A DNA stretch of 7,181 nt. Origin: CAXRGH01 sp964230195. GTDB lineage: Bacteria; Pseudomonadota; Gammaproteobacteria; Enterobacterales; Alteromonadaceae. Positions 1 through 6,822 of the stretch are shown here, piece after piece (the stretch's first letter is position 1; every line of letters starts with the position of its first letter). The stretch is from positions 1 to 7,181 of the forward strand of contig CAXRGH010000048.1 in assembly GCA_964230195.1 (NCBI GenBank), read 5' to 3'. The notes under the pieces are model-generated. The model saw nothing but the letters and a program-made list of their open reading frames with translations. It made no database searches and had not been told where the DNA came from. Both the position numbers and the translations under genes were made by a program.

Positions 1-1
1 G

Positions 2-253
2 CTTGGTGTACAACACATGAATGAACCTCAGCAAGCAGAAACCTTCAGCGCAGCAAGAGTGCCTGTCATCCCGGGTGTTGGTGGTGGCATGGCTCCAGTT
101 AGCTTGGATAGTGCCCGCGAGGTCGCACAGGGCGAAAGCGAGGAGATGAAACAAAAAAGACGTTTGAATCTCTATTTGCAAGATCACAAAAACACGTTAA
201 AGCACCGCCCGATGTTAGAAGCAAATCAGTCGAATGAAAAAGGCAATGAATAG
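2..253 (+). CDS. rseA: Anti-sigma-E factor RseA (MucA-like), C-terminal periplasmic part, 5' end outside window
   Basis: RseA is a single-pass inner-membrane protein that holds sigma-E inactive; its periplasmic half is read by RseB and cut by DegS. Only the C-terminus is here. The frame is open to the window edge and begins LGVQHMNEP, matching the end of the E. coli transmembrane helix (GVQHYN), so the ATG at 17 is internal and not a start. A segment reading GGMAPVSLDS (about 83-112) aligns with E. coli GKASPVSLG, where DegS cuts between Val and Ser; both residues are kept (codons 98-100 and 101-103). Next, KQKRRLNLYLQDHK corresponds to the conserved RseB-binding stretch (E. coli RRRINAMLQDYE). 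The tail after it is shorter and less Gln-rich than in E. coli. The TAG stop at 251-253 directly precedes rseB. The identification rests on remembered family sequence plus the rseB-rseC context. Confidence 0.9.
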   Translation, partial: LGVQHMNEPQQAETFSAARVPVIPGVGGGMAPVSLDSAREVAQGESEEMKQKRRLNLYLQDHKNTLKHRPMLEANQSNEKGNE

Positions 254-1219
254 ATGAAAAGATGCTTATTCCTCGTACTCCTGTTGAGTAGCGCGTTCTT
301 TGGTTATGCTAAACATGGCAAAGACGCGAATCCAACTGCGGAGGATTACCTTCAGCATCTAGCGGAAGCAGTTAGCAGTCTTAACTTTCAGATGACGTTT
401 GTCACCATGCAATCGGATAGTGAATTACGAAGTTATCTGTGGCGAAAAAGCAATGTAGATAACCAGTCAATCAGCCATCTATCTGTTCAGAATGGCCCCT
501 ATTGGGAAGCCCTCAAAATACAAAATACGGTGTATCAGATTGGTGAACAAGGGCTCATTTCTGTCAGTCAAGGTCAATTGCAATATCCGTTGCCAATGAC
601 ACTCCTCACGCAACCTACACAATTGCAAGATGCATATAACTTTGTTCTGCTAGGGAAGAGCCGTATTTCGGGTAGGGCAGCAACAAAAATAAGGATTGTC
701 AGTAATGATAATTCTCGTTTTACTTACACATTGTGGTTAGACAATGAAACTGGCTTACTACTGCAATTACTCACACACGACCAAACGGGTAAGTTGCGCG
801 AGCAACTTCAAACCACATCTTTGGATATCGTTAAAGATGTTATCCCATTTTTTAAGCAACTTGATTTTTCTCGTTATCCAGCCTTGGAGGAAACGCCAGC
901 TTTACCTATCCAGCCTAGTTTGGTGAGCTTTAACTGGCTACCAGTTGGAATGAATATTCTTCAACTTGAAAAGAAACAAATGGGTGCGGACATTGGATCA
1001 GTGTTACACGCAGTTTTATCTGATGGTTTGTCTAGCGTTTCGGTGTACATTAAACCCATTGCACGCGAGTTGCCTAAAGAGGGAGGCATTGACGTTGGTG
1101 CTGATAACTTATTCACGGTACAAAAGAACCAGCATGAAATTACGGTGATTGGTAAGTTACCTCAAAAGAGCGCAGAGCGTCTAATCGATGGCATTGTATT
1201 TGGGGCCAATAGCCAATGA
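254..1219 (+). CDS. rseB: Periplasmic sigma-E regulator RseB (MucB)
   Basis: RseB binds the periplasmic part of RseA and shields it from DegS, releasing it when off-pathway lipopolysaccharide or lipoprotein signals accumulate. The 321 residues match the family (E. coli RseB has 318). Residues 1-19 form a signal peptide: MKR, a Leu/Phe-rich core, and a likely cut after GYA (residue 19). The N-terminal lipoprotein-binding-like domain spans roughly 30-200 (SSLNFQMTFV and later FTYTLWLDNETGLLLQLL are typical). The smaller RseA-contacting domain covers about 220-320 and includes SFNWLPVGM and SDGLSSVSVYI; the end, SAERLIDGIVFGA, resembles E. coli TAKRIAENIKFGAAQ. The ATG follows the rseA stop with no gap, and the nearest Shine-Dalgarno-like run (AAAAAGG, 237-243) lies inside rseA, so translation is probably coupled. 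The stop overlaps the rseC start. No broken or missing parts are seen. Confidence 0.95.
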   Translation: MKRCLFLVLLLSSAFFGYAKHGKDANPTAEDYLQHLAEAVSSLNFQMTFVTMQSDSELRSYLWRKSNVDNQSISHLSVQNGPYWEALKIQNTVYQIGEQGLISVSQGQLQYPLPMTLLTQPTQLQDAYNFVLLGKSRISGRAATKIRIVSNDNSRFTYTLWLDNETGLLLQLLTHDQTGKLREQLQTTSLDIVKDVIPFFKQLDFSRYPALEETPALPIQPSLVSFNWLPVGMNILQLEKKQMGADIGSVLHAVLSDGLSSVSVYIKPIARELPKEGGIDVGADNLFTVQKNQHEITVIGKLPQKSAERLIDGIVFGANSQ

Positions 1220-1695
1220 TTGAGGAGCTTGCGCGCGTTGAGCGGGTCGAGAATGGTCATGTGTGGTTGCGTACGTCAGTAAAGACAACCTGTCACGGCT
1301 GTGCCCAAAGTGCGCATTGTGGTACCGGTGTTGTAGCCCGAGCTTTTTCTGAAAAGTCGCAGTTAATTGACCTGCCATGTCAACGTCCTGTACAGGTAGG
1401 AGATACGGTAAAACTTGGCTTGCCTGAGAGCACCATCTTGAGTGCCTCGGCATTGGTTTATCTTGTGCCTTTGTTCTTATTTATCATTACCGCTGTCATC
1501 GGACGCGCTATTTTACCTGCCGTCGGCTTGTCTCACGAGTTACACTTAATCGTACTGAGTTTTAGCGCTGCGTCATTGGGTTTTTTCTGGACTAAGTCTT
1601 ATGTCAAAAAACATGCTAACCAGTACACACCTAATATTCTTGAGGTTATCCCCTGTTCCACCGACGGTGTAACCTGCTTTAGTCCTACCAAATAA
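1216..1695 (+). CDS. rseC: RseC/MucC-family inner-membrane protein with cysteine cluster
   Basis: RseC family proteins (SoxR_red/RseC_MucC) are small inner-membrane proteins linked to sigma-E control and, in E. coli, to reduction of the SoxR iron-sulfur cluster; the precise biochemical role is unsettled. The 159 residues begin MIEELARVERVENG, close to E. coli MIKEWATVVSWQNG. A cytosolic cysteine cluster C26-x2-C29-x5-C35 has the family spacing, and C55 in LPCQRP matches the conserved VPCDEP site. Two hydrophobic helices follow, about 74-98 and 108-127, separated by a short loop. The tail carries two further cysteines, C147 and C154, that I do not recall from the E. coli protein. The start overlaps the rseB stop by four bases (ATGA), indicating translational coupling. 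It is the last gene before the 129-base gap, so it may end the rseABC unit. Confidence 0.93.
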   Translation: MIEELARVERVENGHVWLRTSVKTTCHGCAQSAHCGTGVVARAFSEKSQLIDLPCQRPVQVGDTVKLGLPESTILSASALVYLVPLFLFIITAVIGRAILPAVGLSHELHLIVLSFSAASLGFFWTKSYVKKHANQYTPNILEVIPCSTDGVTCFSPTK

Positions 1696-1697
1696 CA

Positions 1698-1712
1698 AAA
1701 CCTCAGAGGTTT
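1698..1712 (+). terminator. Weak hairpin just after rseC; possible but poor terminator
   Basis: AAACCTC and GAGGTTT form a perfect inverted repeat around a single A, which in RNA would fold as a five-pair stem (AAACC/GGUUU) with loop UCAGA. It begins two bases after the rseC stop and is followed by ATTCACAAC, which lacks the U run of an intrinsic terminator. It could instead protect the rseC mRNA end or be chance. The symmetry is seen directly; the function is a guess. Confidence 0.25.
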
Positions 1713-1748
1713 ATTCACAACAAGATCGCATCTTTCGGCGGAACGTAG

Positions 1749-1754
1749 TAAAAT
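1749..1754 (+). promoter_or_regulatory. Candidate sigma-70 -10 box for lepA
   Basis: TAAAAT matches five of six bases of the TATAAT consensus and lies about 70 bases before the lepA start, in the only sizeable gap of the window. No acceptable -35 hexamer is found 16-18 bases upstream, and there is no extended TGn element, so a dedicated promoter is plausible mainly from position. If used, transcription would begin near 1761 and the leader would include the hairpin at 1780-1804. Confidence 0.3.
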
Positions 1755-1779
1755 TGCGCGCATAAATTGCGTTTAAACC

Positions 1780-1804
1780 ATTATACGTTCAAGAAACGTG
1801 TAAT
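1780..1804 (+). promoter_or_regulatory. Ten-pair inverted repeat in the lepA leader
   Basis: ATTATACGTT (1780-1789) and AACGTGTAAT (1795-1804) pair along all ten positions, with one U-G wobble, around the five-base loop CAAGA. It ends 20 bases before the first lepA ATG and is not followed by a U run, so a terminator is unlikely. It could be an mRNA leader structure affecting lepA translation or decay, or a binding site for a dimeric regulator. The pairing is seen; the role is inference. Confidence 0.45.
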
Positions 1805-1824
1805 TTCAGTTAAGTAGTAGATAG

Positions 1825-3636
1825 ATGTCAGACAAAATAATGGACCAATCTCATATAAGAAATTTCTCGATCATTGCGCACATTGATCACGGTAAATCGA
1901 CGTTATCGGATCGTTTGATTCAACATTGTGGTGGACTAAGTGAGCGTGAGATGGACGCGCAAGTATTAGATTCAATGGATCTAGAGCGCGAGCGTGGGAT
2001 CACCATCAAAGCACAAAGTGTTACGTTGAACTACAAAGCAAAAAACGGTGAAACATACCAACTGAACTTCATTGATACTCCTGGGCACGTGGATTTCACC
2101 TATGAAGTCTCACGATCGCTTGCTGCTTGTGAGGGCGCTCTTTTAGTTGTAGACGCGGGGCAGGGGGTAGAAGCTCAGACATTGGCCAATTGTTATACCG
2201 CGATTGATATGGATATGGAAGTTGTTCCTATTCTTAACAAGATTGATTTGCCGCAAGCTGAACCAGAGCGAGTGTCAGAAGAAATTGAAGATATTGTTGG
2301 TATTGACGCCATTGATGCAGTGCGCTGCTCGGCAAAAACCGGCGTGGGTATCGAAGATGTATTGGAAGTTATTGTCAATCAAGTCCCTCCACCAGAGGGC
2401 GAGCGAGAGGAGCCGTTGAAGGCGTTGATTGTTGATTCATGGTTTGATAATTACCAAGGGGTTGTGTCTCTTGTTCGCGTGGTTCAAGGCGAATTAAAAA
2501 AGGGCGACCGCATCAAAATCATGTCTAACGAGCAAATTCATCAGGCCGACAAAGTTGGGATATTTACCCCTAAGCAAACCGAGACTGGCGTTTTACGTGC
2601 TGGTGAAGTTGGTTTTGTCATTGCCGGTATTAAAGAAATTCATGGCGCACCCGTTGGCGATACCATTACACTTGCAAAAGATCCTGCCGACACTGTTTTG
2701 CCGGGTTTCCAAAAAGTGAAGCCTCAAGTATACGCTGGTGTCTTCCCAATCAGTTCTGATGACTATGAGGACTTCAGAGACGCATTGGCAAAGCTCAGTT
2801 TGAACGATGCTTCACTTTTCTATGAACCAGAGAGCTCGACAGCACTTGGGTTTGGTTTCCGTATTGGCTTCCTTGGAATGCTTCACATGGAGATTATCCA
2901 GGAACGACTTGAGCGTGAGTATAATCTTGACTTAATCACAACAGCGCCAACAGTAGTGTATCAGGTGATGACTAATGACCAAGAAGTACACATTGTTGAT
3001 AATCCGTCAAAGCTTCCTGCTGTTGCTGATATTGCAGAAATTAGGGAACCAATCGTTGAAGCGAACATCCTAGTACCGCAAGAGTTTCTTGGTAATGTTA
3101 TTACACTGTGTGTTGAGAAGCGTGGTGTACAAACGAACATGAGTTATCACGGCAAGCAAGTGGCGGTTACATACGAGTTGCCCATGGCGGAAGTGGTTAT
3201 GGATTTCTTTGATAGATTGAAATCAACCAGTCGTGGATTCGCATCACTTGATTACAACTTCAAGAAGTTTGAGGGTGCAAACATGGTGCGCTTGGACATC
3301 CTTGTCAACGGTGAGAGAGTCGATGCACTTGCGGTGATTACCCATAAAGACAATGCTCAATCACGTGGGCGTGAATTGGTTGAAAAGTTGAAAGAACTTA
3401 TCCCAAGACAGATGTTTGATATTGCAATTCAAGCCGCAATTGGTAACCAAATTGTTGCTCGTAGTACAGTGAAACAATTGAGAAAGAACGTTATCGCCAA
3501 GTGTTATGGTGGTGACGTTAGCCGTAAGAAGAAGCTATTGCAGAAGCAAAAAGAAGGTAAAAAGCGCATGAAGCAAGTGGGTAATGTTGAATTACCTCAA
3601 GATGCTTTTATGGCGGTATTAAAAGTAGGTAAATAA
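1825..3636 (+). CDS. lepA: Translation GTPase LepA (elongation factor 4)
   Basis: LepA/EF4 is a ribosome-associated GTPase resembling EF-G; it has been linked to back-translocation, initiation and 30S biogenesis. At 603 residues it is nearly the E. coli length (599). The GTPase motifs are complete: G1 AHIDHGKS (18-25), G2 RGIT (57-60), G3 DTPGH with the catalytic His at 88, G4 NKID (138-141), G5 SAK (169-171). Beta-barrel and EF-G-like domains follow, and the LepA-specific C-terminal domain runs from about 490 (SRGRELVEKLKELIPRQMFD, then the Lys-rich KKKLLQKQKEGKKRMKQ, and ELPQDAFMAVLKVGK). Two starts are possible: ATG 1825 (MSDKIMDQSHIRN) and ATG 1840 (MDQSHIRN). Neither has a strong Shine-Dalgarno. 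The first gives the MSD- opening common in relatives, the second is closer to the usual spacing before the conserved IRNFSIIAH. The stop overlaps the lepB start by one base. Confidence 0.98.
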   Translation: MSDKIMDQSHIRNFSIIAHIDHGKSTLSDRLIQHCGGLSEREMDAQVLDSMDLERERGITIKAQSVTLNYKAKNGETYQLNFIDTPGHVDFTYEVSRSLAACEGALLVVDAGQGVEAQTLANCYTAIDMDMEVVPILNKIDLPQAEPERVSEEIEDIVGIDAIDAVRCSAKTGVGIEDVLEVIVNQVPPPEGEREEPLKALIVDSWFDNYQGVVSLVRVVQGELKKGDRIKIMSNEQIHQADKVGIFTPKQTETGVLRAGEVGFVIAGIKEIHGAPVGDTITLAKDPADTVLPGFQKVKPQVYAGVFPISSDDYEDFRDALAKLSLNDASLFYEPESSTALGFGFRIGFLGMLHMEIIQERLEREYNLDLITTAPTVVYQVMTNDQEVHIVDNPSKLPAVADIAEIREPIVEANILVPQEFLGNVITLCVEKRGVQTNMSYHGKQVAVTYELPMAEVVMDFFDRLKSTSRGFASLDYNFKKFEGANMVRLDILVNGERVDALAVITHKDNAQSRGRELVEKLKELIPRQMFDIAIQAAIGNQIVARSTVKQLRKNVIAKCYGGDVSRKKKLLQKQKEGKKRMKQVGNVELPQDAFMAVLKVGK

Positions 3637-4571
3637 TGGCAACGTATTTTTCAATTTTCTTGGTTTTTTTAACCATTTCGTCGGGCCTGATCTGGCTACT
3701 GGATAGTCTTATCTGGGCACCTAAACGAAAAGAAAAAGTGATGGCAATTTGTGCCACCAATAATGTCGATATTTCGCAAGAGTTGGTGGACCAGGTCGCC
3801 CCATTACCTGCCATTGTTGATAACGCACAACAATTGTTCCCATTTATTGCGTTGATTACGTTATTCCGTTCGTTTTTATTTGAACCATTTCAAATTCCCT
3901 CTGGCTCTATGATGCCAACGTTATTGGAAGGCGATTTTATCCTCGTGAACAAATACAGTTATGGGATCAAAGACCCAGTGACTCGCGCCAAGTTAGTGGA
4001 CGTTGGTTCACCAGAACGCGGGGACGTAGCTGTGTTCAAATATCCGGAAGATAATCATTTGGATTACATAAAGCGGATTATCGGTTTGCCGGGAGATACT
4101 GTCACTTACCGCAATAAACGATTTACCATTACACCAGCCTGTAAAAATGGGCAGTCACCTTGCCCAGAGGCAATATCGGTACCGGTCACTTTTCAGGCTC
4201 ATGGCGAATTTGAGCAAGATATTGGCAGAGGGCAGTCAGTGCCTCAAACACGATATACGGAAGTGTTGGGTAAGGTTACTCACGACATTTTGATATCACG
4301 TCAAATCCCTGAATTTAAATCCAATTACTTCACACAGCGAGGAAAAGTTCCGGGTACGTGGGTTGTGCCAGATAACCACTATTTTGCAGTGGGTGACAAC
4401 CGAGATAACAGCACTGATGGTCGCTATTGGGGCTTTGTTTCTGATGACGAATTGGTAGGTAGAGCTTCTTATATTTGGATAAGCTTTGAGTTTGAGCGAT
4501 TACCGGAAGATATTATACCGACTTGGGTCCCCAGTGGCGTTCGATTCTCGAGAGTTGGAAGTATTATCTAG
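3636..4571 (+). CDS. lepB: Signal peptidase I LepB
   Basis: LepB is the inner-membrane serine protease that cuts signal peptides from Sec and Tat substrates on the periplasmic face. The 311 residues compare with 324 in E. coli. There is a first membrane helix at about 3-27, a basic cytosolic segment (PKRKEK), a second helix at about 66-83, then the periplasmic catalytic domain. The catalytic Ser is S91 in QIPSGSMMPTLLEGD and the general-base Lys is K146 in DYIKRIIGLPGD; box E is GDNRDNSTDGRYWG (253-266). C169 and C176 match the disulfide pair of the E. coli enzyme. The ATG shares one base with the lepA stop (TAATG), and an AGGT at 3627-3630 inside lepA can serve as ribosome binding site. It joins directly to rnc, so both are probably cotranscribed and coupled. 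No anomaly is seen. Confidence 0.98.
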   Translation: MATYFSIFLVFLTISSGLIWLLDSLIWAPKRKEKVMAICATNNVDISQELVDQVAPLPAIVDNAQQLFPFIALITLFRSFLFEPFQIPSGSMMPTLLEGDFILVNKYSYGIKDPVTRAKLVDVGSPERGDVAVFKYPEDNHLDYIKRIIGLPGDTVTYRNKRFTITPACKNGQSPCPEAISVPVTFQAHGEFEQDIGRGQSVPQTRYTEVLGKVTHDILISRQIPEFKSNYFTQRGKVPGTWVVPDNHYFAVGDNRDNSTDGRYWGFVSDDELVGRASYIWISFEFERLPEDIIPTWVPSGVRFSRVGSII

Positions 4572-5255
4572 ATGAATGAACAGATAAAGTTGAATCGATT
4601 GTATAAATCGCTTGGTTATCGGTTTAATGACTCTGCATTATTGACACAAGCACTGACACATCGTAGTGCTAAAAAAAATCATAATGAGCGCCTCGAATAC
4701 CTTGGAGACTCAGTTCTTGGGATGGTAATAGCCAATGAGCTATTTCATCGATTTAACGATGCTCCAGAGGGAAGTTTAACCCGAATGCGTTCAACCCTAG
4801 TGAAGGGAGAAACACTCGCGGGCATTGCTCGAGAATTTGAACTGAGTGATTACCTTATCCTTGGAGCGGGAGAAACCAAAAGCGGCGGCCATCAACGCGA
4901 TTCTATTCTTGAAGATGCAGTAGAAGCCGTGATTGGCGCCATATTTTTGGATTCTGACCTTGAAACGTGTCAGCAATTGATTCTTGCTTGGTATGCATCG
5001 CGGTTGGATGCGCTTGACCCAAATTACCATCCTAAAGACCCAAAAACTCGATTGCAGGAACTGCTGCAAAGCCGTCAAATTCCATTACCAGAATATTCGG
5101 TAGTTGAAGTATCAGGTAAAGATCATGCTCAGACATTTGTGGTTGAGTGCACTATTCAACACGGCGATGAAGTCTTTATTGGAAAAGGCACAAGCCGCAG
5201 AAAAGCGGAGCAACAAGCTGCGCAACTCGTTTGGGAGAAACTAACTCATGAGTGA
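4572..5255 (+). CDS. rnc: Ribonuclease III
   Basis: RNase III cleaves double-stranded RNA; it matures rRNA precursors and trims structured mRNAs. Its 227 residues match the family (E. coli 226). The nuclease domain carries the signature NERLEYLGDSVLG, with metal or catalytic residues E39, E42, D46, D115 and E118 (the latter two in EDAVEAVIGAIFLD). The double-stranded-RNA-binding domain covers about 155-225: DPKTRLQELLQ, then GKGTSRRKAEQQAAQLVW. The ATG follows the lepB stop with no gap; a GGAAG at 4557-4561 inside lepB is the likely ribosome binding site. There is therefore no room for the separate 5' leader that E. coli RNase III cuts to limit its own synthesis, so any autoregulation would have to act on structure within lepB. 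The stop overlaps the era start by eight bases. Confidence 0.98.
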   Translation: MNEQIKLNRLYKSLGYRFNDSALLTQALTHRSAKKNHNERLEYLGDSVLGMVIANELFHRFNDAPEGSLTRMRSTLVKGETLAGIAREFELSDYLILGAGETKSGGHQRDSILEDAVEAVIGAIFLDSDLETCQQLILAWYASRLDALDPNYHPKDPKTRLQELLQSRQIPLPEYSVVEVSGKDHAQTFVVECTIQHGDEVFIGKGTSRRKAEQQAAQLVWEKLTHE

Positions 5256-6147
5256 ACAGACGTACTGTGGCATGGTGGCCATTGTAGGAAGACCTAATGT
5301 TGGAAAATCGACATTACTGAATAAACTATTAGGTCAAAAAGTGAGTATTACCTCACGGAAACCGCAGACCACTCGTCACCGTATCATGGGAATTGATACA
5401 GAAGATTCAATTCAAACTATTTACGTGGATACTCCGGGATTACACAAAGAAGAAAAACGGGCGATTAACCGATTAATGAATCGCGCTGCATCAAGTAGTT
5501 TGGGTGACGTTAATCTTGTTTTATTCTTAGTCGAAGGTACACATTGGACAGACGATGATCAACTGGTGCTGGAGAAATTGAAACAAGCTAACATTGAGAC
5601 TTGGTTAGTCATTAACAAAGTTGATAATGTGAAAGACAAACAGGCACTATTACCTCACTTAGAATGGTTAGGCAGCCAGCATGACTTCAATAAAATCATG
5701 CCGATTTCTGCTAAACAAGGTAAAGGCGTTGAAGAGCTGAGAGATATGGTTCGTGAGTCAATGGACGAGAGCGAATTTTATTTTCCTGAGGATTATATCA
5801 CTGACCGCTCTGAACGTTTTATGGCGGCCGAGATTATTCGGGAGAAGTTAATGCGATTCACTGGTGATGAGTTACCCTATTCAGTCACAGTGGAAATTGA
5901 AAATTTTGTTCTAACGGACTCAGGCGTATATCAAATTAACGGGCTGATATTGGTTGAACGCGAAACGCAGAAACGTATGGTGATCGGTAAGAAAGGGGCT
6001 CGTTTGAAGACGATTGGTACTGAAGCTCGGGCCGACATGGAACGTCTGTTTGATAATAAAATATTTTTAGAATTGTGGGTAAAAGTTAAATCTGGGTGGG
6101 CTGATGATGACAGAGCGTTGCGCAGTCTTGGATACGGAGAAGACTAA
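5248..6147 (+). CDS. era: Ribosome-assembly GTPase Era
   Basis: Era binds the 3' end of 16S rRNA and promotes 30S maturation and cell-cycle progress; it acts in the cytoplasm and at the inner membrane. The 299 residues match E. coli (301). The GTPase motifs are intact: G1 GRPNVGKS (14-21), the switch I stretch PQTTRHR, G3 DTPG (61-64), G4 NKVD (123-126), G5 SAK (154-156). The KH RNA-binding domain fills the C-terminus, with the GxxG loop in VIGKKGARLKTIG (245-257) and the typical ending LELWVKVKSGWADDDRALRSLGY. The start lies within the last codons of rnc in another frame (eight shared bases), with a GGGAG at 5232-5236 as probable ribosome binding site, so coupling to RNase III synthesis is likely. 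The next gene is pdxH rather than recO. Confidence 0.98.
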   Translation: MSEQTYCGMVAIVGRPNVGKSTLLNKLLGQKVSITSRKPQTTRHRIMGIDTEDSIQTIYVDTPGLHKEEKRAINRLMNRAASSSLGDVNLVLFLVEGTHWTDDDQLVLEKLKQANIETWLVINKVDNVKDKQALLPHLEWLGSQHDFNKIMPISAKQGKGVEELRDMVRESMDESEFYFPEDYITDRSERFMAAEIIREKLMRFTGDELPYSVTVEIENFVLTDSGVYQINGLILVERETQKRMVIGKKGARLKTIGTEARADMERLFDNKIFLELWVKVKSGWADDDRALRSLGYGED

Positions 6148-6163
6148 CCTATAACAAGAGGTT
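6146..6163 (+). promoter_or_regulatory. pdxH ribosome binding site inside a small hairpin
   Basis: AAGAGG (6156-6161) is a good Shine-Dalgarno sequence five bases before the pdxH ATG and supports that start. AACCT (6146-6150) and AGGTT (6159-6163) can pair in a five-base-pair stem with an eight-base loop, covering half of the site. The stem starts within the era stop codon, so ribosomes finishing era would open it. The pairing is seen; its importance is inferred and may be slight because the stem is short. Confidence 0.4.
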
Positions 6164-6166
6164 GAT

Positions 6167-6808
6167 ATGACACAGAATTACGCCGACATTCGTCGTGATT
6201 ACACGCAAAGTTGCTTGTCCGAATCTGAATTAACCGAGTCGCCAATGGCGTTGTTTGAGCGTTGGTTTGAGGAGTACAAATCCCGTGAAGTGTCAGATCC
6301 AACCGCTATGGTACTCAGTACCGTTAGCAGTTGTGGTCAACCATCTCAGCGTATTGTGTTATTGAAAGGTGTTAGCGAAAAAGGTTTTCGCTTTTTTACC
6401 AATAGTAACAGCAACAAAGGGCAAGAGATTTCATCAAACCCATTAGTGAGTTTGCTTTTCCCTTGGCACGACATGGAACGTCAGGTTATTGTTAAAGGCA
6501 AGGCGATTCAACTCCCCACCGAAGAAGCTGAAGCCTATTTTAAATCTCGTCCTCGGCAGAGTCAGCTAGGCGCACTCGCCTCACAACAAAGCCAACCGAT
6601 TGATTCTAGACAAGCGATTGATGAGGCATATGATGCTTTGGATCGTGAGTTCCCGAATGTGATCCCTGTACCCGAACACTGGTGCGGTTTTTGTGTTGAA
6701 CCAACGGCTATTGAGTTTTGGCAGGGAGGTGCGAGACGTTTACATGATCGCTTGGTGTATCATCGTAATGAAGGTAATGGCTGGAGTACCCAGCGTTTGA
6801 TGCCATAA
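6167..6808 (+). CDS. pdxH: Pyridoxine/pyridoxamine 5'-phosphate oxidase
   Basis: PdxH uses FMN and oxygen to turn pyridoxine or pyridoxamine 5'-phosphate into pyridoxal 5'-phosphate, the last step of DXP-dependent vitamin B6 synthesis and of salvage. The 213 residues match E. coli (218). Family features in order: RRDYTQSCLSESEL and SPMALFERWFEE at the N-terminus; FMN-site RIVLLK (62-67); FFTNSNSNKG (76-85), equivalent to the usual YTNxxSxKG; ERQV (104-107); SRPRQSQLGALAS (127-139); EFWQG (183-187); and the substrate-phosphate and catalytic RLHDR (191-195, with R191 and H193). The end WSTQRLMP fits the usual WxxxRLxP. In the SRPR block, Leu stands where many relatives have Trp (SQIGAW); this is probably tolerated. 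A strong Shine-Dalgarno at 6156-6161 supports the start. It lies 19 bases after era in the position often held by recO. Confidence 0.97.
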   Translation: MTQNYADIRRDYTQSCLSESELTESPMALFERWFEEYKSREVSDPTAMVLSTVSSCGQPSQRIVLLKGVSEKGFRFFTNSNSNKGQEISSNPLVSLLFPWHDMERQVIVKGKAIQLPTEEAEAYFKSRPRQSQLGALASQQSQPIDSRQAIDEAYDALDREFPNVIPVPEHWCGFCVEPTAIEFWQGGARRLHDRLVYHRNEGNGWSTQRLMP

Positions 6809-6822
6809 CTGACGACAACATC

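Noticed and set aside
17..253. A complete 78-residue small gene starting at ATG 17
   Set aside because: The frame is open upstream to the window edge and the sequence aligns with the internal and C-terminal part of RseA, so ATG 17 is an internal Met.
1181..1453. Reverse-strand open frame of 90 codons across the rseB-rseC junction
   Set aside because: It lies opposite well-recognised genes, shows no family motif, and has low-complexity His/Arg-rich composition typical of a shadow frame.
1714..1719. TTCACA as a -35 box (five of six consensus bases)
   Set aside because: It is 29 bases from the TAAAAT box, too far, and no -10-like hexamer lies 16-18 bases downstream.
1740..1766. GGAACGT resembling a sigma-E -35 element upstream of lepA
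   Set aside because: No TCnnA-type -10 element lies at the required 16-17 base spacing; the position reads ATAAA instead.
4797..5078. Reverse-strand open frame of 93 codons within rnc
   Set aside because: It lies entirely opposite the conserved RNase III coding sequence and has no recognisable domain or ribosome binding site.
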